From Citrobacter telavivensis (lineage in GTDB: Bacteria; Pseudomonadota; Gammaproteobacteria; Enterobacterales; Enterobacteriaceae), in assembly GCA_009363175.1 (NCBI GenBank), contig CP045205.1:1426001-1490000 (forward strand): a stretch of DNA of 64,000 nt, read 5' to 3'. Below, piece after piece: positions 43,022 to 50,246 of the stretch; the stretch's first letter is position 1, and every line of letters starts with the position of its first letter. A program made the position numbers and the translations under genes. The notes beneath the pieces are model-generated. The model had not been told where the DNA came from and did no database searches. It saw nothing but the letters and a program-made list of their open reading frames with translations.

Positions 43022-43645
43022 TCATTGCCCCGCAATCTGACAGAAAATAGCATTGGTTCGACAGCCAAATTTATTTTCCAGACGTAATTTTCTGACATAG
43101 ACTTCTTTGGGTTTGAGTTGATCAAGTTCGATGATTTCTTTAAACCCTCTGCCAGCAATAAAATGAGCCAGTAGGGAATACTCAGCCCGATTCAGCGTTT
43201 CTCCCATCCGGCGATTGGCTAACTCACCTCTGAATAATCGCTTGATTTTTTGTTCAATGGCATCTTCTCTATCACAGGAGTAAATAACGCCTCTGATTTC
43301 CTGACGATTGACAAGCCAGTAATTCGCTAAGGAACTCATTTTTTTATCGGCGATCAGGATAATGTACATTTTTGTACCGATCAGGTAATCAACCCAATCC
43401 GATTTAACAAAATATCTCAGGTTAGCAAAGGAGAAGTCGATAAAGATAAAACCACGTGGTAAATGGTTTTTATACTTCATTAAAAATTTCTCAATGACCC
43501 CATTTTTAAAATAAATATTCACCTCCGGCCATACTGCGAATTGAGTATGGTCACAATACAGAGAACAGACGCTCTTCTCTGGGGAAATAAGACATGACGT
43601 CTCACAACTAATACAATGAATCTGTTTTTTCAAATACGCATTCAT
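43022..43645 (-). CDS. LuxR-type regulator resembling EcpR/MatA
   Basis: 207 residues. The middle matches my memory of EcpR, regulator of the E. coli common pilus: FIFIDFSFANL, a Trp in WVDYL, IILIADKKMSSLANYWL and IRGVIYSC correspond to FVFINLS, VVLIAARKSEALANYW and IRGVVYA there. The C-terminus (LNRAEYSLLAHFIAGRGFKEI to RLENKFGCRT) is a diverged LuxR HTH. The N-terminus holds four cysteines in a CISCETSCLI to CSLYC pattern. I use the ATG at 43645, preceded by GGGAG; an ATG at 43672 overlaps the upstream stop. No ecp structural genes are intact here. Confidence 0.65.
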   Translation of the reverse strand: MNAYLKKQIHCISCETSCLISPEKSVCSLYCDHTQFAVWPEVNIYFKNGVIEKFLMKYKNHLPRGFIFIDFSFANLRYFVKSDWVDYLIGTKMYIILIADKKMSSLANYWLVNRQEIRGVIYSCDREDAIEQKIKRLFRGELANRRMGETLNRAEYSLLAHFIAGRGFKEIIELDQLKPKEVYVRKLRLENKFGCRTNAIFCQIAGQ

Positions 43646-43668
43646 ATATAAATTCTCCCAAGTCGTTC

Positions 43669-44055
43669 TCATTCATTTGTTAGGTTTCTATACACGTCTG
43701 AGATTTTTCCAAAAAATGTTAAAAAACTATCCGTGTAAAATAATTTTTCCAGTGGGAGAGGCGTATTCAAAGGTTCCATGCCCGGACTATTGATCGTCAG
43801 GCCCTCGTCATGAACAGAGAACGTATCGGTATTCCTTTGCCAGACACAGGAGAGTGTTGTCGTGTTTTTGGTAATTATCCTGGTGCTCGCGGGTGGCATA
43901 TACGTCTCAATGAGCACAGGTAAATCGGTTCCCGGACCCAATTCCTTTAAACAGTCGAATGCAATACAGAACGTCTGGGGGACGGGATACTGAGAAAAAA
44001 GAGTCACAGAAACACCTGACGCACCAGGTAAATATTTTTTTGAAAATAGAACCAT
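43669..44055 (-). CDS. Hypothetical protein upstream of the EcpR-like regulator
   Basis: 128 residues that I do not recognise. There is no signal peptide, membrane helix or known motif. Visible features are a run of short hydrophobic and proline-rich stretches (LGPGTDLPVLIETYMPP, MEPLNTPLPLEKL) and three cysteines. Its stop overlaps a possible ATG of the EcpR-like gene (ATGA), so the two are probably co-transcribed. It may be a partner or a decayed part of a former pilus locus. Confidence 0.5.
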   Translation of the reverse strand: MVLFSKKYLPGASGVSVTLFSQYPVPQTFCIAFDCLKELGPGTDLPVLIETYMPPASTRIITKNTTTLSCVWQRNTDTFSVHDEGLTINSPGMEPLNTPLPLEKLFYTDSFLTFFGKISDVYRNLTNE

Positions 44056-44374
44056 CTCCTGTCCTTAAGGTGGAACAATATAAAGTAAGACTATTTGACA
44101 CGTTACTAATCAATTTTTCATATGTATGACTTTTATGAAAAGTAAAGTCAATATTACGTGATGTCAATAGTTCTACTATTGAAATGAGCCTATAATGCGT
44201 GTGGATAAAATACCGTAAAGGGTAAAATTCTTATATTTAAAGCAAGCATGATTTGCGATGATTTCATGCAATATATGCAAATGGAACTATTCTCTTACAC
44301 GAGTAAAATAAGAATTTATTCCATACATTAAGCCATTATTGCAAGGATTTGAAGGGTATCAGAAAGAAAAAACA

Positions 44375-44393
44375 GCACTTTATGTTAAAGTGC
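44375..44393 (-). terminator. Minus-strand terminator after a decayed gene
   Basis: GCACTTTA (44375-44382) pairs perfectly with TAAAGTGC (44386-44393) around TGT. Read on the minus strand it is followed by TGTTTTTTCTTT. It lies 15 bp after the stop codon of the decayed frame at 44408 and serves no intact gene. Confidence 0.75.
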
Positions 44394-44407
44394 AGAGCAA
44401 ATGAAGT

Positions 44408-44770
44408 TTAGCTATCCGATAGCGTGTTGGTTACTTCATTTGAGAGAAACCTCACCGTGGATCTGTTGAGATTGAAATTCGTCAATATATAAATCGTCAC
44501 GGATAATACCGCCTTTTCGCTGCCGTAGATGAGGGGGATATAACCTTTAACCCATAAATAATTTGTGGGAATACAGGTACTGCCGTTATCCGACGCCTGG
44601 ACGACAATCCTGACAGCGCACTGGTCGCCGTCAAATTAGCAGAGGGATGCCAGGCTGAGCCATCAGCACCATCGGAACGTGCGGTTGACCCGAGAGAGAA
44701 GAGAGATGTGTTTCTTCTGTGTAAAGGGACAAACGGCGTTAGGAATAAACGATGCTCCGCTGAGAATTAT
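44408..44770 (-). pseudogene. Decayed minus-strand gene, identity unknown
   Basis: On the minus strand a frame is open from 44635 to a TAA at 44408-44410 (75 codons: DGDQCAVRIVVQ, TNYLWVKGYIPLIYG, LSVTIYILTNF). It has no start codon and is cut upstream by a stop at 44636-44638. A coding-like stretch in another frame (HRLFLTPFVPLHRR, STARSDGADGSAWHP) continues from about 44640 to 44765. The pair looks like one gene split by a frameshift. A good terminator lies right behind the stop. The beta-strand-rich tail would fit a secreted or pilus-type protein, but I cannot name a family. Confidence 0.4.
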
Positions 44771-45316
44771 TGCGAAATTGTTTGGTGGTCATTTTTACCA
44801 CGCGTTGCCTGGATGAGGATCACCAACAGGGCAGAATTGCCTTTCATAGCGACTTACCGGCAAGCCGTTGTTTTCTTACTGAAAGTAGTGATGACGTTGG
44901 CATTGAGCGGATTTGTCGCCGGAAGGTGGTATAAGGAAAGATTGAGCGTCGTGATGACAAGGGACTGAAACTAGGCAGGACTGTACTGAATTTTTGAATT
45001 AATGCGACCCTAAATATTACCCCTTGAAAATACAAGGGGCAATATAATAAAGGTGAATATTTGATATTTGTCGTATTTTAATGGTTTTTTATTGATTAAG
45101 TGCTTATTGCATTCTGTACCCGAGGGACTAAATGTTAGATAATCTCGGGTGGATTTATCCCTGGTGTTACGTTGGTCTTTGACCGCCTGACTAGTATGCG
45201 CCGCGAGCGCTATTAGTCAGGTATTTTTTAAGTATAAGGAAGACCCGCCCTAAAAAAAAGCTGTCCTAAAAGACAGGGGATAATAATTTCGGAATGTTAT
45301 TATCAGGAATGAATAA
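44771..45316. other. Gene-free region upstream of the AHL synthase gene
   Basis: About 545 bp. A plus-strand frame at 44708-44968 overlaps the decayed gene and has no ribosome site, so I do not call it. The part from 45000 on is AT-rich with a lux-box-like inverted repeat at 45261. No other gene is seen. Confidence 0.4.
45261..45276. promoter_or_regulatory. Inverted repeat upstream of the AHL synthase gene, possible lux box
   Basis: CTGTC (45261-45265) and GACAG (45272-45276) flank CTAAAA, 41 bp before the start of the luxI-type gene. LuxR-type boxes are about 20 bp with CTGT/ACAG halves, so size and position fit. It could instead be a short hairpin in the leader. Confidence 0.4.
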
Positions 45317-45952
45317 ATGAACTCTTTTGTTGAGTTTTTTTTGCTTGATCGCGATAAGTTGCCGTCAGGTTTTGCCACTGAACTCTACAGACTGCGAAAC
45401 CGAACATTTCGTGAGCGACTCGACTGGAAAGTGGAATGTATTGATGGCCTGGAAAAGGATCAATTTGATAACGAAAACACGACTTACCTTTTAGGCATGC
45501 ATGGGGGAGAGATCCTGTGCGGCGCCCGATTTATCGACGCCACGCAACCGACGATGATCAGCGAAATATTCCATGAGTACTTTGATAATATCGCCCTTCC
45601 CACGGATATTCCCTGTTGCGAAGTGAGTCGCCTGTTTTTAGATAAAGCCAGACGTGATTCCGGGAATCTTCGCGGGATGCCAGCCAGTAAGGCACTGTTC
45701 CTCGCGATGATCATCTACTGCATGAAAAAACAGTATCGGGGTATGTACGCCGTTGCCAGTCGCGGCATGTATGCCATATTTCGTCATGCTAACTGGAAAA
45801 TAGACGTGATTCAGAAAGGTCTTTCTGAGAAAGGTGAGACTATCTACTATATTTTTATGCCGGCAAGTGAAAGCGCGGTCGAAAGCATCATCAGTAAAGA
45901 CAAGGACAGCCACTGGCTCCGCGAGATACTTCAACAACTTCGCCGTATGTAA
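45317..45952 (+). CDS. Acyl-homoserine lactone synthase (LuxI family)
   Basis: 211 residues. All ten positions conserved in LuxI enzymes are visible: Arg27, Phe31, Trp37 (RLRNRTFRERLDW), Glu46, Asp48, Asp51, Arg71 (GARFI), Phe85, Glu102 and Arg105 (CCEVSRLFLDK). The enzyme makes an N-acyl-homoserine lactone from SAM and an acyl carrier protein substrate; the acyl chain cannot be predicted. It converges on a LuxR receptor gene with 13 bp between stops, the layout seen in Pectobacterium and Yersinia pairs. Such synthases are uncommon in Citrobacter/Klebsiella-like genomes and absent from E. coli, so acquisition by transfer is likely. Confidence 0.95.
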   Translation: MNSFVEFFLLDRDKLPSGFATELYRLRNRTFRERLDWKVECIDGLEKDQFDNENTTYLLGMHGGEILCGARFIDATQPTMISEIFHEYFDNIALPTDIPCCEVSRLFLDKARRDSGNLRGMPASKALFLAMIIYCMKKQYRGMYAVASRGMYAIFRHANWKIDVIQKGLSEKGETIYYIFMPASESAVESIISKDKDSHWLREILQQLRRM

Positions 45953-45965
45953 TTGCGCACGGAGT

Positions 45966-46649
45966 TCAGTTATCCAGTAATCTGAGCTCCATTCCGAGTT
46001 TTACCGCATGTCTGGCGTTGTTCACGCCCAGCTTCTTCATCGCATTACCCATATGAAATTTCACGGTTCGCTCAGCAATTGATAAAATAACCGAGACTTC
46101 AGCGTACGTTTTACCTGCACTGACCCATTTCAAAATCTGCCGTTCACGCGGTGACAAAAAAACGTTCTTTTTTTGATGAACTTTACTGTAGAGATCGAGT
46201 GTCTTCTGATGTAACTGAATGAGAAAATGCATGAAATGTGCACGACAGGTTTCCATCTCAATACCCGAATCCTTCTGGCTGATGATGGACAACACGACAA
46301 GATTATTCAGATAGTCATGCAGGGGAAACGTTTGGCCCTGAAAAATATTGTGTTCAGAACTTTCACTGAAAATGCGGGTAAGATTATAACCGCTTGCCAG
46401 CAAAACCTTGTTCTCCCAGAAAAAATCCTCAACGCTGCTTAATGCCCTAATAATAACAGGGTCAATAAACTGATATTTTCTTTCAAGATAGATATCAAAC
46501 CACTCAGGATTATTATTGATAATCTGCATTTGCGAGGGATCTTTCTTGTTCATGATCGCATATGCGTAGACCGTATTTTTGTAGTCCTTAATGAACGTAT
46601 TCAGTTCATTCTGGATTAACGCATTGATCCCTTCATCGCTGTAATACAT
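45966..46649 (-). CDS. LuxR family quorum-sensing receptor/regulator
   Basis: 227 residues: an N-terminal autoinducer-binding domain (VYAYAIMNKKDPSQMQII, PEWFDIYLERKYQFIDPVI with the conserved Trp, Tyr and Asp-Pro, DFFWEN with the second Trp) and a C-terminal HTH (LSPRERQILKWVSAGKTYAEVSVILSIAERTVKFHMGNAMKKL). The frame stays open 60 codons further upstream, but that part has no family match; an in-frame GTG at 46658 is the alternative start. It resembles the ExpR/YspR/CroR group, many of which act as repressors in the absence of signal. It lies 186 bp behind fimK on the same strand. Confidence 0.92.
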   Translation of the reverse strand: MYYSDEGINALIQNELNTFIKDYKNTVYAYAIMNKKDPSQMQIINNNPEWFDIYLERKYQFIDPVIIRALSSVEDFFWENKVLLASGYNLTRIFSESSEHNIFQGQTFPLHDYLNNLVVLSIISQKDSGIEMETCRAHFMHFLIQLHQKTLDLYSKVHQKKNVFLSPRERQILKWVSAGKTYAEVSVILSIAERTVKFHMGNAMKKLGVNNARHAVKLGMELRLLDN

Positions 46650-46835
46650 ATCCTTCACGCCAGCTGCTGCCTCTGAGATGAGTGTTTGAATAAGTATAAC
46701 CTGCCTCGTTGCCTGACAAAATGGACTTATCCCACAACAGTCGATATTTTCTGTCCTCTTGACGAGTCTGTTTACCGCCTGAAAAGGTCTGATTTGATGC
46801 CAGTTCGCTATCGTGCAGGCGAAAAGCATGTTTGA

Positions 46836-48257
46836 TCAGAATGATATGGCGTTGCCCATAAACGTTTCGAGCATATTCCCGCCTACCGGCGGGGAGATGA
46901 GATATCCCTGAAAGCGATCGATACCTAAGGCTTTTAATATCGCAAATTTCTCTGCACTGTCCACCCCTTCGGCAACGCAGCGACTGCCTGTCAGCATACA
47001 GTAATAGTTCAGGCTTTTTATCAGCGCCAGTGCGTGTGGATCGCGTTGCATATCATTGATAATGCCCCTGTCCAGCTTATATTCGCTAAACTGGATCTGC
47101 CTGACCGGAAACATCACGCTGCCTTGTGAAAAGCAGTCATCCAGCATAATACGAAAGCCGAGCTGTTTTAATTTGTCGATGTTCGCGGCGGTTTTTCCTC
47201 TTTGACTGACATCGATGGTTTCAGCAAATTCCAGTACCAGCCTCTCCGTTCGCTGCGGCGAATGCAACTGCTGTTTTGCGGTTTCCAGCATTCGCGGAAG
47301 GCATTCATGACCGGCGATGGCGGCAGGGATGTTCAGTGAGAAATAAAACTCCCCGGGATGCTGGTTGATTCGCTGTATGGCTTCCTGCAAAACAAACGCA
47401 GTCAGTACCTGCCAGGCGTATTCGGCGCGTATCTGTGGCAAAAATTCACCGGGTTGCAGGACCGTTCCATTGCGACGCCAGCGTGAGAGAATTTCCACAC
47501 CCTGTAATCGATGGGTGCTATCAACAATCGGTTGAAATACCGGAAAGAGTTGTCGGCAATGGATGGCATGGACGAATTCACGTTCGAAGGGGGATAGCGG
47601 ATTGATGCCGCTTCTGTTCTGCCGGGTTTCCGGATTGCCGGGAAAATGTGCTGCCAGTTTTGGGTGATGTTCTGCCATCTTTTTGAGTCCTGATGTCCTC
47701 TGGTTATAAAGCGTTTTTTGGCTGATACCCTGCTGTTGTGCCCGCTCCATGATGTTGTATCCATGCAATAAATCCAGAATGGCGTTTAGCTCAGGTTTGC
47801 TGAGGCCAACCGCCGGTTTGCCATAAACCAGCCTCGCTTTTTCTGCTCGTTGCATCAGAAAAGGGGCCTCCTGAAATCCATGCCCGCGCAGCTGTGCCGC
47901 AATGCAGCGAGTTGGCAAGTCGGAGGCGGCGACCCGGATTTCGCTAAGCAGACTGCGACGGGTAACAAGATGCCCCAGCGTGTGCCACAACCAACGGTCA
48001 GGACAGCGGCTAAGGATTAGCATCGGCAGGGGAGCGGCGGACTGGTCCAGCAAAACCGCCGCTTGCTGCAGCGTCGTGAGCAACCCAAGGGGATCGTCAG
48101 GAAGAAACACCACGATTCGGCGTGCTGGCGCCAGGGCGGGAAGCGCCGAAATATCCAGCGACTGTGCGTCCAGTTGCGTCAACTGCTGGCGGTCTGACGC
48201 CATCATCCTTGCGAGTCCTTCGCCAGCATAGGGGCAGGGCGACAGAATGTAGTCCAT
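46836..48257 (-). CDS. fimK: FimK-like EAL domain c-di-GMP phosphodiesterase
   Basis: 473 residues. The N-terminal half contains a LuxR-like HTH region (LSKPELNAILDLLHGYNIMERAQQQGISQKTLYNQRTSGLKKM, about 160-205), and the C-terminal half (from about 225) is an EAL domain. Expected metal and substrate residues are present: Glu in GVEILSRW, Asn in SLNIPA, Glu in LVLEFAE, the Asp pair in MLDDC, Lys in YKLDRG, Glu in AEGVD and Gln in FQGYL, so it is probably active. Placement directly after fimH is that of Klebsiella fimK, which lowers c-di-GMP and alters type 1 fimbriation. The ATG at 48257 follows GGAAG; a TTG start upstream would overlap fimH. Confidence 0.82.
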   Translation of the reverse strand: MDYILSPCPYAGEGLARMMASDRQQLTQLDAQSLDISALPALAPARRIVVFLPDDPLGLLTTLQQAAVLLDQSAAPLPMLILSRCPDRWLWHTLGHLVTRRSLLSEIRVAASDLPTRCIAAQLRGHGFQEAPFLMQRAEKARLVYGKPAVGLSKPELNAILDLLHGYNIMERAQQQGISQKTLYNQRTSGLKKMAEHHPKLAAHFPGNPETRQNRSGINPLSPFEREFVHAIHCRQLFPVFQPIVDSTHRLQGVEILSRWRRNGTVLQPGEFLPQIRAEYAWQVLTAFVLQEAIQRINQHPGEFYFSLNIPAAIAGHECLPRMLETAKQQLHSPQRTERLVLEFAETIDVSQRGKTAANIDKLKQLGFRIMLDDCFSQGSVMFPVRQIQFSEYKLDRGIINDMQRDPHALALIKSLNYYCMLTGSRCVAEGVDSAEKFAILKALGIDRFQGYLISPPVGGNMLETFMGNAISF

Positions 48258-48273
48258 CGTGGGGCTTCCCGTA

Positions 48274-49179
48274 TCACTGATAAACAAACGTCACCCCGAT
48301 GATTGACTGAACATTTCCCGCCGTAACCTGTCCGCTGGTTCGCGCGTAATTGGCCGTTAAGCCGAGGCTCACGGCAGAGGTGCTGACCGTCCCTAATGAC
48401 ACGGTGCTGTTGGTGGGGACGACACTGCCGTTGCGCGTGAGTTGGACGCCAATGCCCAATGCCGGAGAGGACGATGCGGTATTGGTGAAGATTGAACTGG
48501 CGGAATCCGCCGTGGTTCCCGAGAGGTAATACGCCAGTTTCTGGCTTTGCGCGCAGTAAACGGTCAGAGGGATGGGCATGGAGCCTGGGTAGTCAGGCAG
48601 GGTCACCGTCACGTCGCGGGCGGAGACGTCGCAGCCGCCGGTAGGAATGACCACATTGTTGTTGGCGTAGATGTTCCAGACGAACTGAAAGTCATCGCTG
48701 TCTTTGCTGTTGGTCTGGCGGAGAATCAGTTTGGCAATAAGCGTTCCGGTGCTTATCGCCACGCCGCCGGCAGAGCTGATCGGCGTCAGATACAGTACGG
48801 TCGGCCAGGGTTTATCGATTTTCGAGTCATAGATCATCCGCGCGGTTTCGCTGGTGGTGGGAAACGGGTAGCTGGAACCGTTGTATTTTACTGTGCCGGA
48901 AAAACTCGCTAACACGCCGCCGTAAGCGGACCCCTGCTGGAGAGTGACATAGTCGGTTATGGTTTCAGGATAATCGTTGTGACAAAAAATCTGCGTTGAG
49001 AGATCGACGACCAGGTTTTGCCCGACGTTCACCGCCGGTGCGAGGTCGACATAGACATTAGCGCTGCCGCCGCCAATAGGAATTGTCGCCCCGCTAGCGG
49101 TTTTGCAGGCGAAGGACCAGGCATTGACCGACCAGCCCAACAGTAGCAACGTCGTCAGCAGGGTGATGATTTTTTTCAT
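48274..49179 (-). CDS. fimH: FimH, mannose-binding tip adhesin of type 1 fimbriae
   Basis: 301 residues, very close to E. coli FimH. The signal peptide ends WSVNAWS and the mature protein starts FACKT. The mannose pocket residues of the lectin domain are conserved by direct count: Phe1, Asn46, Asp47, Asp54, Gln133, Asn135, Asp140 and Phe142. The outer tyrosine gate has Tyr48 but Lys at position 137, where E. coli has Tyr. The pilin domain ends SIIGVTFVYQ. I start at 49179 (MKKIITLL, as in E. coli); two earlier in-frame ATG codons exist (49185, 49203). Last structural gene of the operon. Confidence 0.96.
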   Translation of the reverse strand: MKKIITLLTTLLLLGWSVNAWSFACKTASGATIPIGGGSANVYVDLAPAVNVGQNLVVDLSTQIFCHNDYPETITDYVTLQQGSAYGGVLASFSGTVKYNGSSYPFPTTSETARMIYDSKIDKPWPTVLYLTPISSAGGVAISTGTLIAKLILRQTNSKDSDDFQFVWNIYANNNVVIPTGGCDVSARDVTVTLPDYPGSMPIPLTVYCAQSQKLAYYLSGTTADSASSIFTNTASSSPALGIGVQLTRNGSVVPTNSTVSLGTVSTSAVSLGLTANYARTSGQVTAGNVQSIIGVTFVYQ

Positions 49180-49195
49180 TAACATACTCTCCTGG

Positions 49196-49696
49196 TCAGG
49201 CATAGGTGTAGGTCACGTTAATCACGGCCTGGATAGTTCCCTGGGTTGCGCCGCCGTTGACGGATATCGCTCTGACCTGTAAAGGAAAACGGGTGGCCTG
49301 CGTGGCGTCATCCACCTGAACAGACTTTGTCGCGCCGGTGTTCAGTCGGTTACCGCTGTCATCCTGGAGTTCAAGCTGGATATTTCCGGCGCTCCCCTGA
49401 TTTTTGTAATAGCCGGTACTGTCGGCCGTACCGCTGAAGCTGGCTGTAACGCGGGACGTACCGACCGGACAGTTGCTCAGATCGAGCGCCACGGTATGCC
49501 AGGCGGAGGTGGAACCGGCCGAGACCAGACTGAAGGTGTAGAGATCGCCAAGCTCGACGGTGGCATTGGTGGTGGATACCGTGCACGGTTTCGCTACCAC
49601 TTTTCCGTTCACGGTAATTGTCACGTCGGCTGCCTGTAGCGTTGAGGGGGCTGCCAGTATTACTGCCAGTAGCCAGCCGGGTTGAAACCATCTCAT
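49196..49696 (-). CDS. fimG: FimG, minor subunit of the type 1 fimbrial tip
   Basis: 166 residues with signal peptide ending LQAA. Pilin pattern: ADVTITVNGKVVAKPC, the second cysteine in LDLSNCPVG and a terminal VINVTYTYA strand. FimG links FimH to FimF in the tip. GGAGG precedes the ATG by 5 bases. The position between fimF and fimH is the E. coli one. Confidence 0.93.
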   Translation of the reverse strand: MRWFQPGWLLAVILAAPSTLQAADVTITVNGKVVAKPCTVSTTNATVELGDLYTFSLVSAGSTSAWHTVALDLSNCPVGTSRVTASFSGTADSTGYYKNQGSAGNIQLELQDDSGNRLNTGATKSVQVDDATQATRFPLQVRAISVNGGATQGTIQAVINVTYTYA

Positions 49697-49708
49697 CAGA
49701 GCCTCCGC

Positions 49709-50236
49709 TTACTGAAATTCAAGAGTGAATGTCGCTGTTGCATTAACGTGTCCTGGCGTGACGGGCACCTGCGTCGCCATCAGGCGGGCATAAAAGTTTA
49801 GCGTGTTGGTCTGGCCGGGCGTCAGGGTGGTCCAGGGTAGGGTGGATGATCCGGCATTGAGGGGCAGCTCCGTCTGCTGTCCGTTGAGGATCTGGATCCC
49901 CATTCCGGCCGCCGCCGAGTTTCCGCTGTCGAGTTGCAATAAATGGGTGTTGTCGTTATCACGAATACCAGTAAAACCGACCTTCACCGCAGTGACTGAA
50001 CTGCCGCAGGGGGAGAGCACAATACGGAACGGGACGGGAGGCGTGGTCGCGCCGACGCGGCTGAACTGTTTTGCCGCGTTATCCAGTAGATCGACAGTAA
50101 AATCTTTGGATTCGCCCGCCACAGCACAGGCGTTATCCCTGACATACCCGCTGATCGTAATGGTGCTGTCGGCGGCAAGCGCGTTAGCGGCAGCCAGCGA
50201 GAAAACGACACCCAGCAGATAAAGACGTTTTTTCAT
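49709..50236 (-). CDS. fimF: FimF, minor subunit of the type 1 fimbrial tip
   Basis: 175 residues with signal peptide ending NALAA and the pilin pattern ADSTITISGYVRDNAC, LSPCGSSV and a terminal FTLEFQ. Three tandem ATG codons (50242, 50239, 50236) precede the signal peptide; the last has the best spacing from AAGGA. FimF joins the FimG-FimH tip to the FimA rod. It starts a few bases after the fimD stop. Confidence 0.93.
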   Translation of the reverse strand: MKKRLYLLGVVFSLAAANALAADSTITISGYVRDNACAVAGESKDFTVDLLDNAAKQFSRVGATTPPVPFRIVLSPCGSSVTAVKVGFTGIRDNDNTHLLQLDSGNSAAAGMGIQILNGQQTELPLNAGSSTLPWTTLTPGQTNTLNFYARLMATQVPVTPGHVNATATFTLEFQ

Positions 50237-50246
50237 CATCATGTCC

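Noticed and set aside
44708..44968. An 86-codon plus-strand frame upstream of the AHL synthase
   Set aside because: It overlaps the decayed minus-strand gene, lacks a ribosome site, and its sequence shows no motif.
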